Assembly (NCBI RefSeq): GCF_000372745.1
Contig: NZ_KB889596.1
Span: 124,001-188,000, forward strand
Source of the DNA: Embleya scabrispora DSM 41855
Lineage (GTDB): Bacteria; Actinomycetota; Actinomycetes; Streptomycetales; Streptomycetaceae
Direction: 5' to 3'
Length of the DNA stretch: 64,000 bases
Shown here: one piece after another, positions 34,966 to 44,467 of the stretch
Layout of the letters: each line of letters starts with the position of its first letter
Position numbering within the stretch: position 1 is the first letter of the stretch
Program-made: the position numbers and the translations under genes
Notes under the pieces: model-generated
Told to the model about the DNA's origin: nothing
Databases searched by the model: none
Seen by the model: only the letters and a program-made list of their open reading frames with translations

Positions 34966-36104
34966 AGGTCAACGCAGCCGTACTGCGCGGAATATCGCAC
35001 GAGCGTCCGTACGGGAGGAGCCGGCCGGTCGCGATCGAGGAGCTCGAACTCGGCGACCCGCGCGAGGGCGAGGTACTGGTCCGGATCGCCGCCGCGAGCC
35101 TGTGCCACTCCGACCTGTCGGTGGTCAACGGCGACCGGGTCCGGCCGCTGCCGATGGCACTGGGGCACGAGGCGGTCGGCGTGGTCGAGGCGATCGGGCC
35201 CGGCGTGGACCGGGTCGCGCCGGGCGAACACGTCGCGCTCGTGTTCGTGCCCAGCTGCGGTCACTGCACGCGCTGCGACGAGGGCCGGCCGGCGCTGTGC
35301 TCGGCCGCCGCCGCGGCCAACGGCTCGGGCGGGCTGCTGCACGGGCCCGCGCTGTTGCGCGATGCCGCAGGCGATGTGGTGCACCACCAGCTCGGGGTCT
35401 CCGCGTTCGCCGAATTCGCGGTGGTGGCCCAGGAATCGGTGGTGCCGATCCCGCGCGACGTGCCGTTCGCGGTGGCCTCGATGTTCGGCTGCGCGGTGCT
35501 CACCGGGGCGGGCGCCGTGATCAACACGGCGGCGGTCCGGCCCGGTCAGTCGGTCGCGGTGTTCGGCCTCGGCGGGGTCGGGCTCTCCGCAGTGCTCGGC
35601 GCGCGGGCGGCAGGCGCGTACCCGATCGTCGCCGTCGACCCGGTGCCGGCCAAGCGCGACCTGGCACTGCGCCTGGGTGCCTCACACGCGTACGACCCGG
35701 CGGACGCGGTCACCGCGATCCGCGACCTCACCGGCGGCGGCCCGGACGTCGCGATCGAGGCGGTCGGCAGCGCGGCCGTGGTCGCGGACTGCCTGGCCGC
35801 GGTGGACCGGGGCGGTCGCGTGGTCTCGGTCGGTCTGCCCGCACCCGGCCGCACGCTGGACGCGGTACCGGCGTTGGCCTTCGCGGGCGAGGGCAAATCG
35901 CTGATCGGCTCGTACATGGGCGACGCGGTGCCGCGCCGGGACATCCCGCGCTACCTGGCGCTGTGGCGCGCCGGCCTGATGCCGGTCGAGCACCTGCACA
36001 CCGCGACGGTGCCACTGACCGACCTCAACGAGGCGATGGAGGCCCTGGCCAGCGGGGAGGCGATCAGGCAGGTGATCCGGACGGGGGCGGACGTGGTGGG
36101 GTGA
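34962..36104 (+). CDS. Zinc-dependent alcohol dehydrogenase
   Basis: This 380-residue medium-chain dehydrogenase shows ASLCHSDLSVVNGDRVRPLP (catalytic Cys and Asp region) and GHEAVGVVEAIGPGVDRV (zinc ligands His and Glu). CGHCTRCDEGRPALC is the four-Cys structural zinc site. The NAD(P) Rossmann motif is VAVFGLGGVGLSAVLGARAAG. It probably oxidises or reduces an alcohol/aldehyde intermediate of the operon's pathway. GTG 34962 overlaps the ABM stop (GTGA). It is the last gene of the operon. Confidence 0.92.
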   Translation: MKVNAAVLRGISHERPYGRSRPVAIEELELGDPREGEVLVRIAAASLCHSDLSVVNGDRVRPLPMALGHEAVGVVEAIGPGVDRVAPGEHVALVFVPSCGHCTRCDEGRPALCSAAAAANGSGGLLHGPALLRDAAGDVVHHQLGVSAFAEFAVVAQESVVPIPRDVPFAVASMFGCAVLTGAGAVINTAAVRPGQSVAVFGLGGVGLSAVLGARAAGAYPIVAVDPVPAKRDLALRLGASHAYDPADAVTAIRDLTGGGPDVAIEAVGSAAVVADCLAAVDRGGRVVSVGLPAPGRTLDAVPALAFAGEGKSLIGSYMGDAVPRRDIPRYLALWRAGLMPVEHLHTATVPLTDLNEAMEALASGEAIRQVIRTGADVVG

Positions 36105-36198
36105 GCGGGATGGCGAGGGACCTACCGACGACGCGGGCTCCCCGGTCCCGACAAGCCGATATCGCCTCGGACACGAACCGATCCGGAGGCAATGGGTC

Positions 36199-36480
36199 TC
36201 AGGATCCGTTGTAGAGGCGTTCCGGGTCGACGAGTCGGAGGTCGGGGTTGTCGGTGGCGGCCGTGCGCAGGTCGTCGGTGAAGCCGTCGCCGCTGAAGCA
36301 GAGCAGGCGGGTGTGGGTGGCGTCGAGGCCGGCACGGGCGGCGAGGAGTTCGCGGATGCGTTCCGGGCGGGTCGGGTGGGCTCGCCCCATCCGCGCCTTC
36401 CACGTGGCCTCGCCGATGGCCGGGAGGGATTCGCGGCCGTGGTCGTCGCGGCCGAAGACGGCGACGTCGACCTCGAGGCT
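36199..36480 (-). pseudogene. C-terminal remnant of a DUF234-type AAA ATPase
   Basis: The fragment encodes EVDVAVFGRDDHGRESLPAIGEATWK, then RIRELLAARAGLDATHTRLLCFSGDGFTDDLR and ends VDPERLYNGS. This is the C-terminal nuclease-like DUF234 domain of prokaryotic DEXX-box ATPases. The ATPase part is absent; the open frame only reaches 36552, next to the start of the aldo/keto reductase. It is a truncated relic. Confidence 0.65.
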
Positions 36481-36550
36481 TTCGGTGCGGATGTGATTTC
36501 GCGAGCACTCGGGGTGTCGAGGACGGGCCGGGGCAGGCGAAGATGGGGGC

Positions 36551-37543
36551 ATGATCCACTCAGCTGCCGATGATCGTTACGAATCGATGCGTTATCGCCG
36601 GGCCGGGCGTAGTGGGGTCGAATTGCCCGCCGTCTCGCTCGGGTTGTGGCACAACTTCGGGAACACCCAGCCCATGGAGGTGCAGCGGGCGGTGCTCCGG
36701 CGGGCCTTCGATCTCGGGGTGACGCACTTCGACCTGGCGAACAACTACGGGCCGCCGTACGGCTCGGCCGAGGCGAACTTCGGGGTGCACTATCGGGCCG
36801 ACTTCCGGCCGTACCGCGACGAGATGTTCATCGCGTCCAAGGCCGGCTGGGACATGTGGCCGGGGCCGTACGGCAACGGTGGCTCGCGCAAGTACCTGCT
36901 CGCGAGTCTGGACCAGTCGCTCGCCCGGATGGGGCTCGACTACGTCGACGTCTTCTACTCGCACCGGTACGACCCGGAGACCCCGCTCGAAGAGACGATG
37001 GGCGCGCTGGACACGGCCGTTCGCTCCGGGCGCGCACTGTACGCCGGCATCTCCAACTACGGTCCGCAGGAACACCGCCGGGCGGTCGAGATCCTGCGCG
37101 ACCTCGGTACGCCCGTGCTGCTCAACCAGTCGGCGTACTCGATCCTGGATCGCGAGCCGGAGCAGGGCGTGCTGGACGCGGTCGGCGAGACCGGGACCGC
37201 GCTGATCGCCTATTCGCCGCTGGCCCAGGGCCTGTTGACGGACCGCTACCTCGACGGCGTGCCCGCCGATTCGCGGATGGCGGTGGGCCACTTCCTCACC
37301 CGGAACGAGCTCACCGAGGAGCGACTGACCCTGCTGCGCGCGCTGAACAAGCTCGCCCAGGGCCGGGGACAGACCCTCGCGCAGCTCGCGCTGACCTGGA
37401 TCCTGCGCGACGAGCGGGTCGTGTCGGTGATCGTCGGGGCAAGCAGCGTGGCACAGTTGGAGCAGAATCTGTCCGCCGTCGGGCAGCCGGATCTGACCGC
37501 CGCGGAGATCGCCGAAATCGACCGGCTCTGCGCCGCGCTCTGA
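36551..37543 (+). CDS. Aldo/keto reductase (YghZ/Gpr-like)
   Basis: This 330-residue NADPH-dependent AKR starts YRRAGRSGVELPAVSLGLWHNFG and shows VTHFDLANNYGPPYGSAEANFG (catalytic Asp and Tyr). IASKAGWDMWPGPYG carries the Lys, and YVDVFYSHRYDPETPLEETMG the His. LNQSAYSILDR and AYSPLAQGLLTDRYL are typical of the L-glyceraldehyde-3-phosphate reductase branch. That branch detoxifies triose phosphates and other aldehydes. It follows the polyol operon by about 450 bp and could cooperate with it, but the link is not shown. Confidence 0.9.
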   Translation: MIHSAADDRYESMRYRRAGRSGVELPAVSLGLWHNFGNTQPMEVQRAVLRRAFDLGVTHFDLANNYGPPYGSAEANFGVHYRADFRPYRDEMFIASKAGWDMWPGPYGNGGSRKYLLASLDQSLARMGLDYVDVFYSHRYDPETPLEETMGALDTAVRSGRALYAGISNYGPQEHRRAVEILRDLGTPVLLNQSAYSILDREPEQGVLDAVGETGTALIAYSPLAQGLLTDRYLDGVPADSRMAVGHFLTRNELTEERLTLLRALNKLAQGRGQTLAQLALTWILRDERVVSVIVGASSVAQLEQNLSAVGQPDLTAAEIAEIDRLCAAL

Positions 37544-37578
37544 TCACCGCGCTTCGGTCGGAGCGCCGCCGGCCGCGA

Positions 37579-38244
37579 TTACGCCTGCGCCACCGGGGAC
37601 TTGCCCAGGTCCCCGGCCTCGATCGAGGACAGTGAGGCGACCACCGTACGGCCCGGGGCGGGCGCGATCGTAGTGGTCGAGGACACCGCGAGTACGGCGC
37701 ACCCGGCGGCCTCCGCCGAGGTGACGCCGACGATGGTGTCCTCGACCGCGACGCACGCGCTCGGCTCGACCCCGAGCGCGGTCGCCGCGGCCAGATAAGG
37801 GGCGGGGTCGGGCTTGGTCCGCGCCACGTCCTCGGCCGCGACGGTGACCGCGAACCGGGCCGACCCCAACGCGTCCCGCACCAGGTCCACGACCCGACGC
37901 GGCGACGCCGACACGATCGCCACCGGCACCCCGGCGGCGGCCAGCCCGTCCAGCAGCGCGAGAACCCCCGGCAGCGGCTCGATCCGGGCCTCGACCCGGG
38001 TCGTGAACGCCGCGTCCAGCGCATCCGTCAGCTCGTGCACGCACGGCGCCTCGGCGACCACGTCGTGCAGGTAGCCCGCCGTGTGCCCGATCGCGTGCCC
38101 GACCACATCCGCCGCGTCCGTCTCCCCCAACGCGTAACCCACCCGCCCGGCCACGTCGGCGACCGCCTCCCACCACAACTGCTCGGTGTCGACCAGGGTC
38201 CCGTCCATGTCGAACAACACGGCGGCGGGCAAGACGGGGGACAC
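37579..38244 (-). CDS. HAD-superfamily phosphatase
   Basis: This 221-residue HAD hydrolase of the beta-phosphoglucomutase/phosphatase type has motif I VLFDMDGTLVDTE (nucleophile and acid Asp). Motif II is IVSASP (Ser), motif III RTKPDPAPYL (Lys) and motif IV AVEDTIVGV (Asp). A cap domain lies between motifs I and II. The substrate is probably a small sugar phosphate. It is convergent with the aldo/keto reductase, with 35 bp between them. Confidence 0.9.
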   Translation of the reverse strand: MSPVLPAAVLFDMDGTLVDTEQLWWEAVADVAGRVGYALGETDAADVVGHAIGHTAGYLHDVVAEAPCVHELTDALDAAFTTRVEARIEPLPGVLALLDGLAAAGVPVAIVSASPRRVVDLVRDALGSARFAVTVAAEDVARTKPDPAPYLAAATALGVEPSACVAVEDTIVGVTSAEAAGCAVLAVSSTTTIAPAPGRTVVASLSSIEAGDLGKSPVAQA

Positions 38245-38381
38245 ACTGACTCGTTTCGACGGGGTGAGGCGAGGACGTCACGACCCTCTCAGCCCGACGT
38301 GAGCACAGTGCCACGACCAAGTTGCGCGCGCGTGAACGTGTGTGAACCCCCACCGGCACGGCGCGCGCGACCGGACCCGGT

Positions 38382-39467
38382 TCAGATCACCGCCGCGCGC
38401 AGGGACAGGACGTCGGGGAGGTGTTGGGCGATGCGTTCCCAGTGGTCGCCGTCGTGCCGGCCGCGGTAGATCTCGCCGCTGCGGGAGCCGAAGTACAGGC
38501 TGGTGTCCTCGGCGTCGTCGGTGCACATCGCGTCGCGCATGACGGCGGTCCAGAAGTCGTCGGGAAGGCCGTCGGCCAGGGCCGTCCAGGACTTGCCCGC
38601 GTCGTCGCTGCGGTAGACGCGGCATCGGCCGTCGACCGGGAAGCGCAGCGAGTCGGCGGTGAGCGGGACCACGTAGACGGTGTCCGGGCGACGCGGGTGG
38701 ACCACGATGGTGAAGCCGAAGTCGGCGGGCAGGCCGTCGGCGATCGACTCCCACGTCGCGCCCGCGTCGTCGCTGCGGTAGACGCCGTGGTGGTTTTGCA
38801 GGAACAGCCGGTCGGGGCGGTCCGGATGCCGGGCCACCTTGTGCACGCACTGGCCGTACTCGGGATACTCGTTCGGCGAGAAGGTGACGTGGATACCGGT
38901 GTTGGACGGGTTCCAGCTCGCCCCGCCGTCCTCGGTGACGTAGACCCCGCCGGTGGACATCGCCACGATGATCCGCCGCGGGTCGGTGGGATGCGGCAGC
39001 ACCGTGTGGATCGCCTGGCCACCGAAGCCGGCTCCCCAGTTCGGCCGGTGCGGGTGGTCCCACAACGCGCGCACGAGTTCGAAGGAGCGCCCGCCGTCCG
39101 CGGAGCGGAACAGCGCGGAGGGTTCGACGCCGGCGTAGAGCACGTCGGGTTCCGAGCGGGCGCCGGGCACCAGTTGCCACACCCGCTCGACCGAGGCGCC
39201 CGCGTCCGCCGGAAACCCGACCCGGCCCAGGTCCGGCTCGCGCCAGGTCGCGCCGAGGTCGTCGCTGCTGACCACGATCGGGCCGAAGTGTTCGTGGACC
39301 ACGCCCGCCAGCACGCGCGGTGCGGACCCCCGGGTGTCGATCGCGACCGAGTACACGCCCGTCATCGGGTGGTGCGGCCCGGTGTACGCCCAGGACCCGT
39401 CGTCGTGTGAGCGACCGATCCACAGGCCCTTGCGGGTGCCGACGGCGAGCAGGACGGAATTCGTCAT
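38382..39467 (-). CDS. BNR/Asp-box repeat protein
   Basis: This 361-residue beta-propeller protein has at least five Asp-box repeats of form SxDxGxTW: SSDDLGATWREP, SADGGRSFEL, TEDGGASWNPS, SDDAGATWES and SDDAGKSWTAL. It starts MTNSVLLAVGTRKGLWIGRS with no signal peptide, so it is probably cytosolic. Similar proteins are annotated as exo-alpha-sialidase-like or Xyl-domain propellers, but the catalytic residues of true sialidases are not evident. No function can be assigned. Confidence 0.85.
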   Translation of the reverse strand: MTNSVLLAVGTRKGLWIGRSHDDGSWAYTGPHHPMTGVYSVAIDTRGSAPRVLAGVVHEHFGPIVVSSDDLGATWREPDLGRVGFPADAGASVERVWQLVPGARSEPDVLYAGVEPSALFRSADGGRSFELVRALWDHPHRPNWGAGFGGQAIHTVLPHPTDPRRIIVAMSTGGVYVTEDGGASWNPSNTGIHVTFSPNEYPEYGQCVHKVARHPDRPDRLFLQNHHGVYRSDDAGATWESIADGLPADFGFTIVVHPRRPDTVYVVPLTADSLRFPVDGRCRVYRSDDAGKSWTALADGLPDDFWTAVMRDAMCTDDAEDTSLYFGSRSGEIYRGRHDGDHWERIAQHLPDVLSLRAAVI

Positions 39468-39687
39468 GGTGACCTCCAGGCAGCGTTCCGTACTCGGGGA
39501 ACGCTACGCGGCTGCGGTGACAATCGCCCGATTCGACGCGATCCGCCCCTTACCGGCGCCGGCGTCACACCGATCGCCCCCGGGCACCCTGGCCGGCGGG
39601 CACGAACACTCTTCGGCAGGCTCGGTCTCGAACTCGGGCACGAAACCGCTCGCACCCGATCGCGTCGGCCGGGATCACCCTCGGCCG

Positions 39688-40050
39688 CTAGGGCAGCGGT
39701 CGTCGGCCGGCGAAGCCGAGGTCGAGGCGGTGGTACCAGCCGAGCCGACGGTCACCCTCCAGCCAGCACAACAGGACGGGTACGCCGTCCAGGTCGGCCG
39801 GGAAGTCCACGAGCAACGGCGCGAAGCCCTTGAGCTCCGCGCCGGTCTGCTGGACCTGGGTCATCAATTCGTCGAGCCGGGCCTGCATGCCCTTGAGTTC
39901 GGGCAGCCCGCCCAGGGCGCATCGCGCCTCGCCTCGCTCCAGTGCCACCGCGACCTCCGCGGCATCCGCCCGGACGGCGATCAACTCGTCGAGCACCGGC
40001 ATCAGCCGGGCCAGCTCCGCGCGTGCCTCGTCGACCGTGAACAGACCCAT
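39688..40050 (-). CDS. DUF2203 family protein
   Basis: This 120-residue protein starts MGLFTVDEARAELARLMPVL and continues with a long amphipathic helix. LKGFAPLLVDFPADLDGVPVLLCWLEGDRRLGWYHRLDLGFAGRRP follows. The 'LLVDFP...GxxVLLCW..GE..I.YWH' pattern is diagnostic of DUF2203. Its function is unknown. ATG 40050 is the only start before the conserved FTVDEA motif. Confidence 0.88.
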   Translation of the reverse strand: MGLFTVDEARAELARLMPVLDELIAVRADAAEVAVALERGEARCALGGLPELKGMQARLDELMTQVQQTGAELKGFAPLLVDFPADLDGVPVLLCWLEGDRRLGWYHRLDLGFAGRRPLP

Positions 40051-40186
40051 GCGGCACAACCTCCCATGTCGTGCGCCGGCCGACGATGGCGCGCGCCGAT
40101 GGTACTGCCGCGGCCGGCTCGCGGGGGCGTCGGTGCCCACGAGCAGGAGCGCCGCCTGCGAAGTGGGGCGGCACCCCGCGAACAGG

Positions 40187-40402
40187 TCAGCCGAAGTACC
40201 CGGTGTTCTCTTCCACCCCGGGAAAGGAGGCGTGGTTGGCGTGCACCCCGAAGACACCGCCGGAGGATTCCGCCCGGCCGGTCCGGTCCTGTTCGATCAG
40301 GAGGCCGTCGTGGCTTGTGGTGCTTGTTCGCCTACCGACCGTGATGGTGATCGCCACGACCAGCGCGATCAGGCCGACGGCGAAGGAGATGATCGTGATC
40401 AC
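40187..40402 (-). CDS. Single-pass small membrane protein
   Basis: This 71-residue protein starts with one hydrophobic helix, VITIISFAVGLIALVVAITI. A polar tail follows that ends GVEENTGYFG. GTG 40402 has AGGGGG upstream. It lies 42 bp downstream of the XRE regulator gene and is likely cotranscribed with it. I do not recognise a family. Confidence 0.65.
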   Translation of the reverse strand: MITIISFAVGLIALVVAITITVGRRTSTTSHDGLLIEQDRTGRAESSGGVFGVHANHASFPGVEENTGYFG

Positions 40403-40444
40403 GGTGCCCCCTGCGGGTTTGCCCGGTCGGATGGATCGGTTGTC

Positions 40445-41701
40445 CTACATGATCCATGCCCGTTCCGGCCCCGACGACCCGTTTCCCGCGCAACGGGCCG
40501 CCAACGCCCGCAATCGGGACTCGTCGCCGTCCGTGGACGAGTCCAGCCGCAGGATCTCCTGGACGAAGCGGCGATTCGTCGGCCGGCAGCGAATCTCCTG
40601 GGCGGCCACGGCCTCCGCCTCCAAGAGCGCGCCGACCGCCTCGCCGCGGCGGCCGACCGCGGCGAGGGCGCGGGCGAGGTCGACCAGGTGGCGGGCCTGC
40701 CGACCGCGCGGGAGCACGCCGAGTGCGGCGGGGGTGAACCGAGCGGCGATGGCCCGCGCGTACTCGCCGAGCAGTACGTGGGCGGCGACCCGGTGCAGCG
40801 GCACGTGGATCGCGCCGGGGTCGGCCCGCTCGGCCGCGTCCAACAGGTCTCGCGTCGCGGACCGGTCGCCGAGCCGGGCCGTGGCCAGCGCCGCCCCGAG
40901 CCGCAGCGTGCGCAGCGCCGCCCGGCCCGCCCGGCCGCGGGCGTGCAGCGCCGAAGCCAGGTCCGCCTCCGCCCCGAGCGCGAACTCGACGGCGGCGCTC
41001 GCGCCTTCGTGCCCGACCATGGCGTCGGTGAGCCGGTGGGCCGCCCGGGCCAGCACCACCACATCGGCGCTGCGGCCGGCCGAGGTGACCGCCCGGTCGG
41101 CCGCGCGCCAGGCCAGGTCCGGCTCGCCGTACACGTGCGCGACGGCGGAGGCCAGGCCGAGTGCGGCGGAGCGCACGGCGGCCGGCGTGAGCGCCCCTTC
41201 CCCGGTGCTTTCGTCGGGCCCGCCCGCCGCCACCGTCGCGCCCGGGCCCACCCCCGCGGCCACTCCCCCGCTCGCCTCGGTGGTCGCCGCCAGAACCGAG
41301 GACACCACCCGGTCCAGGCACCCGTAGTCCGCCGCGGCGTACGCGGTCCACCCGTAGGTCAGCTCCCGCCGCAGCACCTCGATGTCGGCCGGGGCGGCGC
41401 CGGCCCCGACCACGAGCGCGGTGTCCGCCCGGCGCAGTACCGCGCGCACCGCGGCGAGCGGATCGTGGTCGTGGTGCTCGCGGTTCCGCTCGGCGGGCAG
41501 CAGTCGGTCGATCCCGATGTGCAGGACGAGCGCGGCCTCGGCGAGCACCGACAGGCGCGGGTCGGCCTGTCGGTGGCCGGCCTCCACGTCCTCCACCCAG
41601 CGCACGGACCGGCCCATCAGACGGGCGAATTCGGCCTGGGTCAGGCCGCGACGCGCGCGCCAGTAGGCGATTCGCCGGCCGATTCCGGGCGCCGTATGCA
41701 T
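40445..41701 (-). CDS. XRE-family regulator with helical-repeat domain
   Basis: This 418-residue protein has an N-terminal HTH: IGRRIAYWRARRGLTQAEFARL then RSVRWVEDVEAGHRQADPRL. A linker and a long Ala/Arg-rich helical-repeat domain follow, reaching VQEILRLDSSTDGDESRLRAL. Streptomyces encodes many such regulators, often controlling a small downstream protein. The gene is divergent from the conservon (cvnA) across about 210 bp and may influence it. ATG 41701 has AAAGGAG upstream. Confidence 0.88.
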   Translation of the reverse strand: MHTAPGIGRRIAYWRARRGLTQAEFARLMGRSVRWVEDVEAGHRQADPRLSVLAEAALVLHIGIDRLLPAERNREHHDHDPLAAVRAVLRRADTALVVGAGAAPADIEVLRRELTYGWTAYAAADYGCLDRVVSSVLAATTEASGGVAAGVGPGATVAAGGPDESTGEGALTPAAVRSAALGLASAVAHVYGEPDLAWRAADRAVTSAGRSADVVVLARAAHRLTDAMVGHEGASAAVEFALGAEADLASALHARGRAGRAALRTLRLGAALATARLGDRSATRDLLDAAERADPGAIHVPLHRVAAHVLLGEYARAIAARFTPAALGVLPRGRQARHLVDLARALAAVGRRGEAVGALLEAEAVAAQEIRCRPTNRRFVQEILRLDSSTDGDESRLRALAARCAGNGSSGPERAWIM

Positions 41702-41911
41702 GTCGGGCCGCTCCTTTGGGTATTGCCGAGTGCGCGCCCGGTGACCGAGTCGCCACGCGCCGCCGCACGTTCGTCGTTGTGTGCCGTTTGTGCCGCACGG
41801 GCGGGAAGTTCCCCACGCACACTGCGTGGATTCTGTCGGGTGCCCCGCCGGTACCTTCGGCCGGGTCGCGGCAACCGCATTTCGGGCCGGGTTGCCCTTG
41901 CGGGAGAGTCG

Positions 41912-44467
41912 ATGAGAAAACTGATGCGTGTCCCCGGGGTCGGTCGGACCCGAGCGGCTCGCTCGCGGCCGGGTCGTACGCTGTCCATCCGAACCCTGCT
42001 GGTCTTGCTGACCGTGGTGCCCTCGGTGGCCATGGTCGCGCTGTGGGGCATCGCCACCTACCGCCTGGTCGACCACGCGAACAACCTGGACAACGAGATC
42101 TCGGTGGACGAGCGGGCGGGTACGCCCACGTACAACGCGATGGTGAACCTTCAACTGGAGCGGCGGCTGACCGCGGCGTGGATGGCCAAGCCGGCTCCGG
42201 CGACGACCGAGGCGCTGCGGGCGCAGCGGGTCAAGACCGACGAGGTGGTACGGGAGTTCGTCGCCTTCGCGAACAGCGGCGCGCGGGAGACACCGGGGCA
42301 CGTGGTGCGCCGGGCCCACGAGGTGGCGCCGCAGTTGGCCCAACTCGCCGACGTCCGCCGCCAGGTGGACACGACCGGCGCGGCCGGGCGGGATCGGTGG
42401 TTGGGCTACTACACGGAGCAGGTCGCCAACCAGATCTCCATGATCCAGGCGTTGGCCCAGACTTCGGACACCGATGTCACCCTCACGGGCCAGTTCGTGG
42501 TCATCCAGTTCCGGGCCGGGGAGGCGCTGGCGCAGGAGGACACGATGGTCACGTTCGCGCAGCCCGGCGGTCGGTTGACCCAGCCGGACTTCGCCGCGTT
42601 CGTGCAGAACGTGGGCGTGCGTCGGCACACCCTGGAGGACGAGGTCGAGCCGTTCCTGCCCGCCGCGCTGCGTCCCACCTACCTGGCGCTCACCGAAGGC
42701 CCGGCCTGGCGGAACCTGATCGCGATGGAGGACGCGATCATCGCGGCGGTCGACGCCCCCCGGGATCAGCGGGCCGCGGCCGGATCCGGGGTCGCCCTGC
42801 CGGCCGAGCTGGCCAAGTGGCGCGAGACGTCCGACCAGCTCGCGCTGCCCAACTCGGCCTTCGACTTCGCCCGGATCGATCAGCTCTTCGCGGCCGGTGA
42901 GGAGGCCATCTCGGACACCTGGAACCAGGTGTATCTGTTGAGCGCGATCGGCCTGGGCTTCGTGCTGATCGGCGCCCTGCTCTGTTGGCGGGTGACCCGT
43001 TCGGTACGGCTGCGGTTGTCCCGGCTGCGCGATGCCACGGTGGAACTGGGCTCGCAGCGACTGCCGGTGATCATCGATCGGTTGCAGCGCGGCGAACGGG
43101 TGGACCTCGCGGTCGAGGCGCCGGACGTGCCGGCGGGTCCGGACGAGATCGGCCAGGTGGCCTCGGCGTTCAACACCACGCAGCGAGCCGCGCTCGACGG
43201 CGCGGTACAACTGGCGCGCCAGCGCGAAGGTTTTGCCAAGGTGTTCGTCAACACGGCGTTGCGCACCCAGTCCCTGGTGAACCGTCAGATCGGTGAGCTG
43301 GACGCGATGGAGCGCCGCCACCAGGACCCCGAGTTGTTGCGCGAGTTGTTCACCATCGACCACCTGGCCACCCGCCTGCGCCGCTACGAGGAGAACCTTG
43401 TGGTGCTCACCGGCAACCGGCCGGGCCGGCGCTGGAGTCGCCCGGTGCGCATCGTCGACGTGGTGCGCGGCGCGGTCGGCGAGGTGGAGGACTATCACCG
43501 GGTCGAGGTGTATTCCGACCGCGACCTGCAACTGTCGGGGCCGGCCGTGGGTGGGTTGATCCACCTGCTGGCCGAACTCGTGGAGAACGCCACGACCTTC
43601 TCGCCGCCGGACACGCCCGTGCACGTGCGAGCGGTCTCGGTGGCCAAGGGCCTCGCGATCGAGATCGAGGATCGCGGTCTGGGCATGTCGGCGGACGAGT
43701 ACGAGGCGACCAACCGACAGTTGGCCGTCCCGGTCAGCTTCGACGTGATCGCGCTCGCCGAGGACGTGCGGATGGGCCTGTTCGTGGTCGCCCAACTCGC
43801 CGATCGGCTCGGGGTGGAGGTGACGCTGCGGCCGTCGCCGTACGGCGGCACGCTGGCGATCGTGTTCCTGCCCGAGGAGTTGATCACCCGAAGTTCGGGT
43901 ACGGCCGGCGAACCGGACCGGACCGCGGAGCCGTTCGAGCACGCGCTCGCGGCGGAGCCGGGGTCGCAGGCCGGGGCCGAATCGGCATCCGCCCCGGACC
44001 CGGCGGCCGGATCGGTGCACCCGTCCGAGGACGACACCGAGTCGCACTCACCCGGTCGGCAACACCCCGAACCGGTGGTGCGATCGCTGGACCGGGTCCC
44101 GGCCGCGCCCGAACCCGCCCGGCCCGCGGCGCCCACCCCCGCCGCCGCCGAAGAGACCACCGCAGACGGCCGACGCGCCCTGCCGCGTCGGGTCCGGCAG
44201 CGCAATCTGCCGATGCCGCTGCGTACCGAGTCGGCTACCGGAAGCGAGAGCGATCCACGAACCGGGTCGAAGCCCTCCTCACCGCGCGAAGCTGCGGCTA
44301 CCTTGTCCTCGTTCCGGTTCGCGAGTCAACGAGCACGCGAGGCATCCGAACCGAGTGCGGACGGCGACGAGTCCGCGCTCGAGACCGAACCCGGAACCGG
44401 GACCGAGCCCGAACCGGGCCCGAACCCCGCCGCCGGAAGCACCACGCACCCTGGGGAACCGTCATGA
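41912..44467 (+). CDS. cvnA: Conservon sensor ATPase
   Basis: This 851-residue membrane sensor has a first transmembrane helix TLLVLLTVVPSVAMVALWGIATY. An extracellular nitrate/nitrite-sensing (NIT)-type helical domain spans about residues 55-330. A second helix (YLLSAIGLGFVLIGALLC) and HAMP-like linker follow. The GHKL ATPase domain has N-box LAELVENATTFSPPDTPVHV and G-box RMGLFVVAQLADRLGVEV. A long Glu/Pro/Ala-rich tail (about residues 670-851) ends the protein. It is the sensor component of the CvnABCD membrane GPCR-like system of streptomycetes. ATG 41912 has GGGAG upstream. Confidence 0.92.
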   Translation: MRKLMRVPGVGRTRAARSRPGRTLSIRTLLVLLTVVPSVAMVALWGIATYRLVDHANNLDNEISVDERAGTPTYNAMVNLQLERRLTAAWMAKPAPATTEALRAQRVKTDEVVREFVAFANSGARETPGHVVRRAHEVAPQLAQLADVRRQVDTTGAAGRDRWLGYYTEQVANQISMIQALAQTSDTDVTLTGQFVVIQFRAGEALAQEDTMVTFAQPGGRLTQPDFAAFVQNVGVRRHTLEDEVEPFLPAALRPTYLALTEGPAWRNLIAMEDAIIAAVDAPRDQRAAAGSGVALPAELAKWRETSDQLALPNSAFDFARIDQLFAAGEEAISDTWNQVYLLSAIGLGFVLIGALLCWRVTRSVRLRLSRLRDATVELGSQRLPVIIDRLQRGERVDLAVEAPDVPAGPDEIGQVASAFNTTQRAALDGAVQLARQREGFAKVFVNTALRTQSLVNRQIGELDAMERRHQDPELLRELFTIDHLATRLRRYEENLVVLTGNRPGRRWSRPVRIVDVVRGAVGEVEDYHRVEVYSDRDLQLSGPAVGGLIHLLAELVENATTFSPPDTPVHVRAVSVAKGLAIEIEDRGLGMSADEYEATNRQLAVPVSFDVIALAEDVRMGLFVVAQLADRLGVEVTLRPSPYGGTLAIVFLPEELITRSSGTAGEPDRTAEPFEHALAAEPGSQAGAESASAPDPAAGSVHPSEDDTESHSPGRQHPEPVVRSLDRVPAAPEPARPAAPTPAAAEETTADGRRALPRRVRQRNLPMPLRTESATGSESDPRTGSKPSSPREAAATLSSFRFASQRAREASEPSADGDESALETEPGTGTEPEPGPNPAAGSTTHPGEPS

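Noticed and set aside
39830-41911. Open + strand frame extending cvnA upstream by about 690 codons
   Set aside because: It is antisense to the XRE regulator and small membrane-protein genes; the conserved CvnA start with its ribosome-binding site is at 41912.
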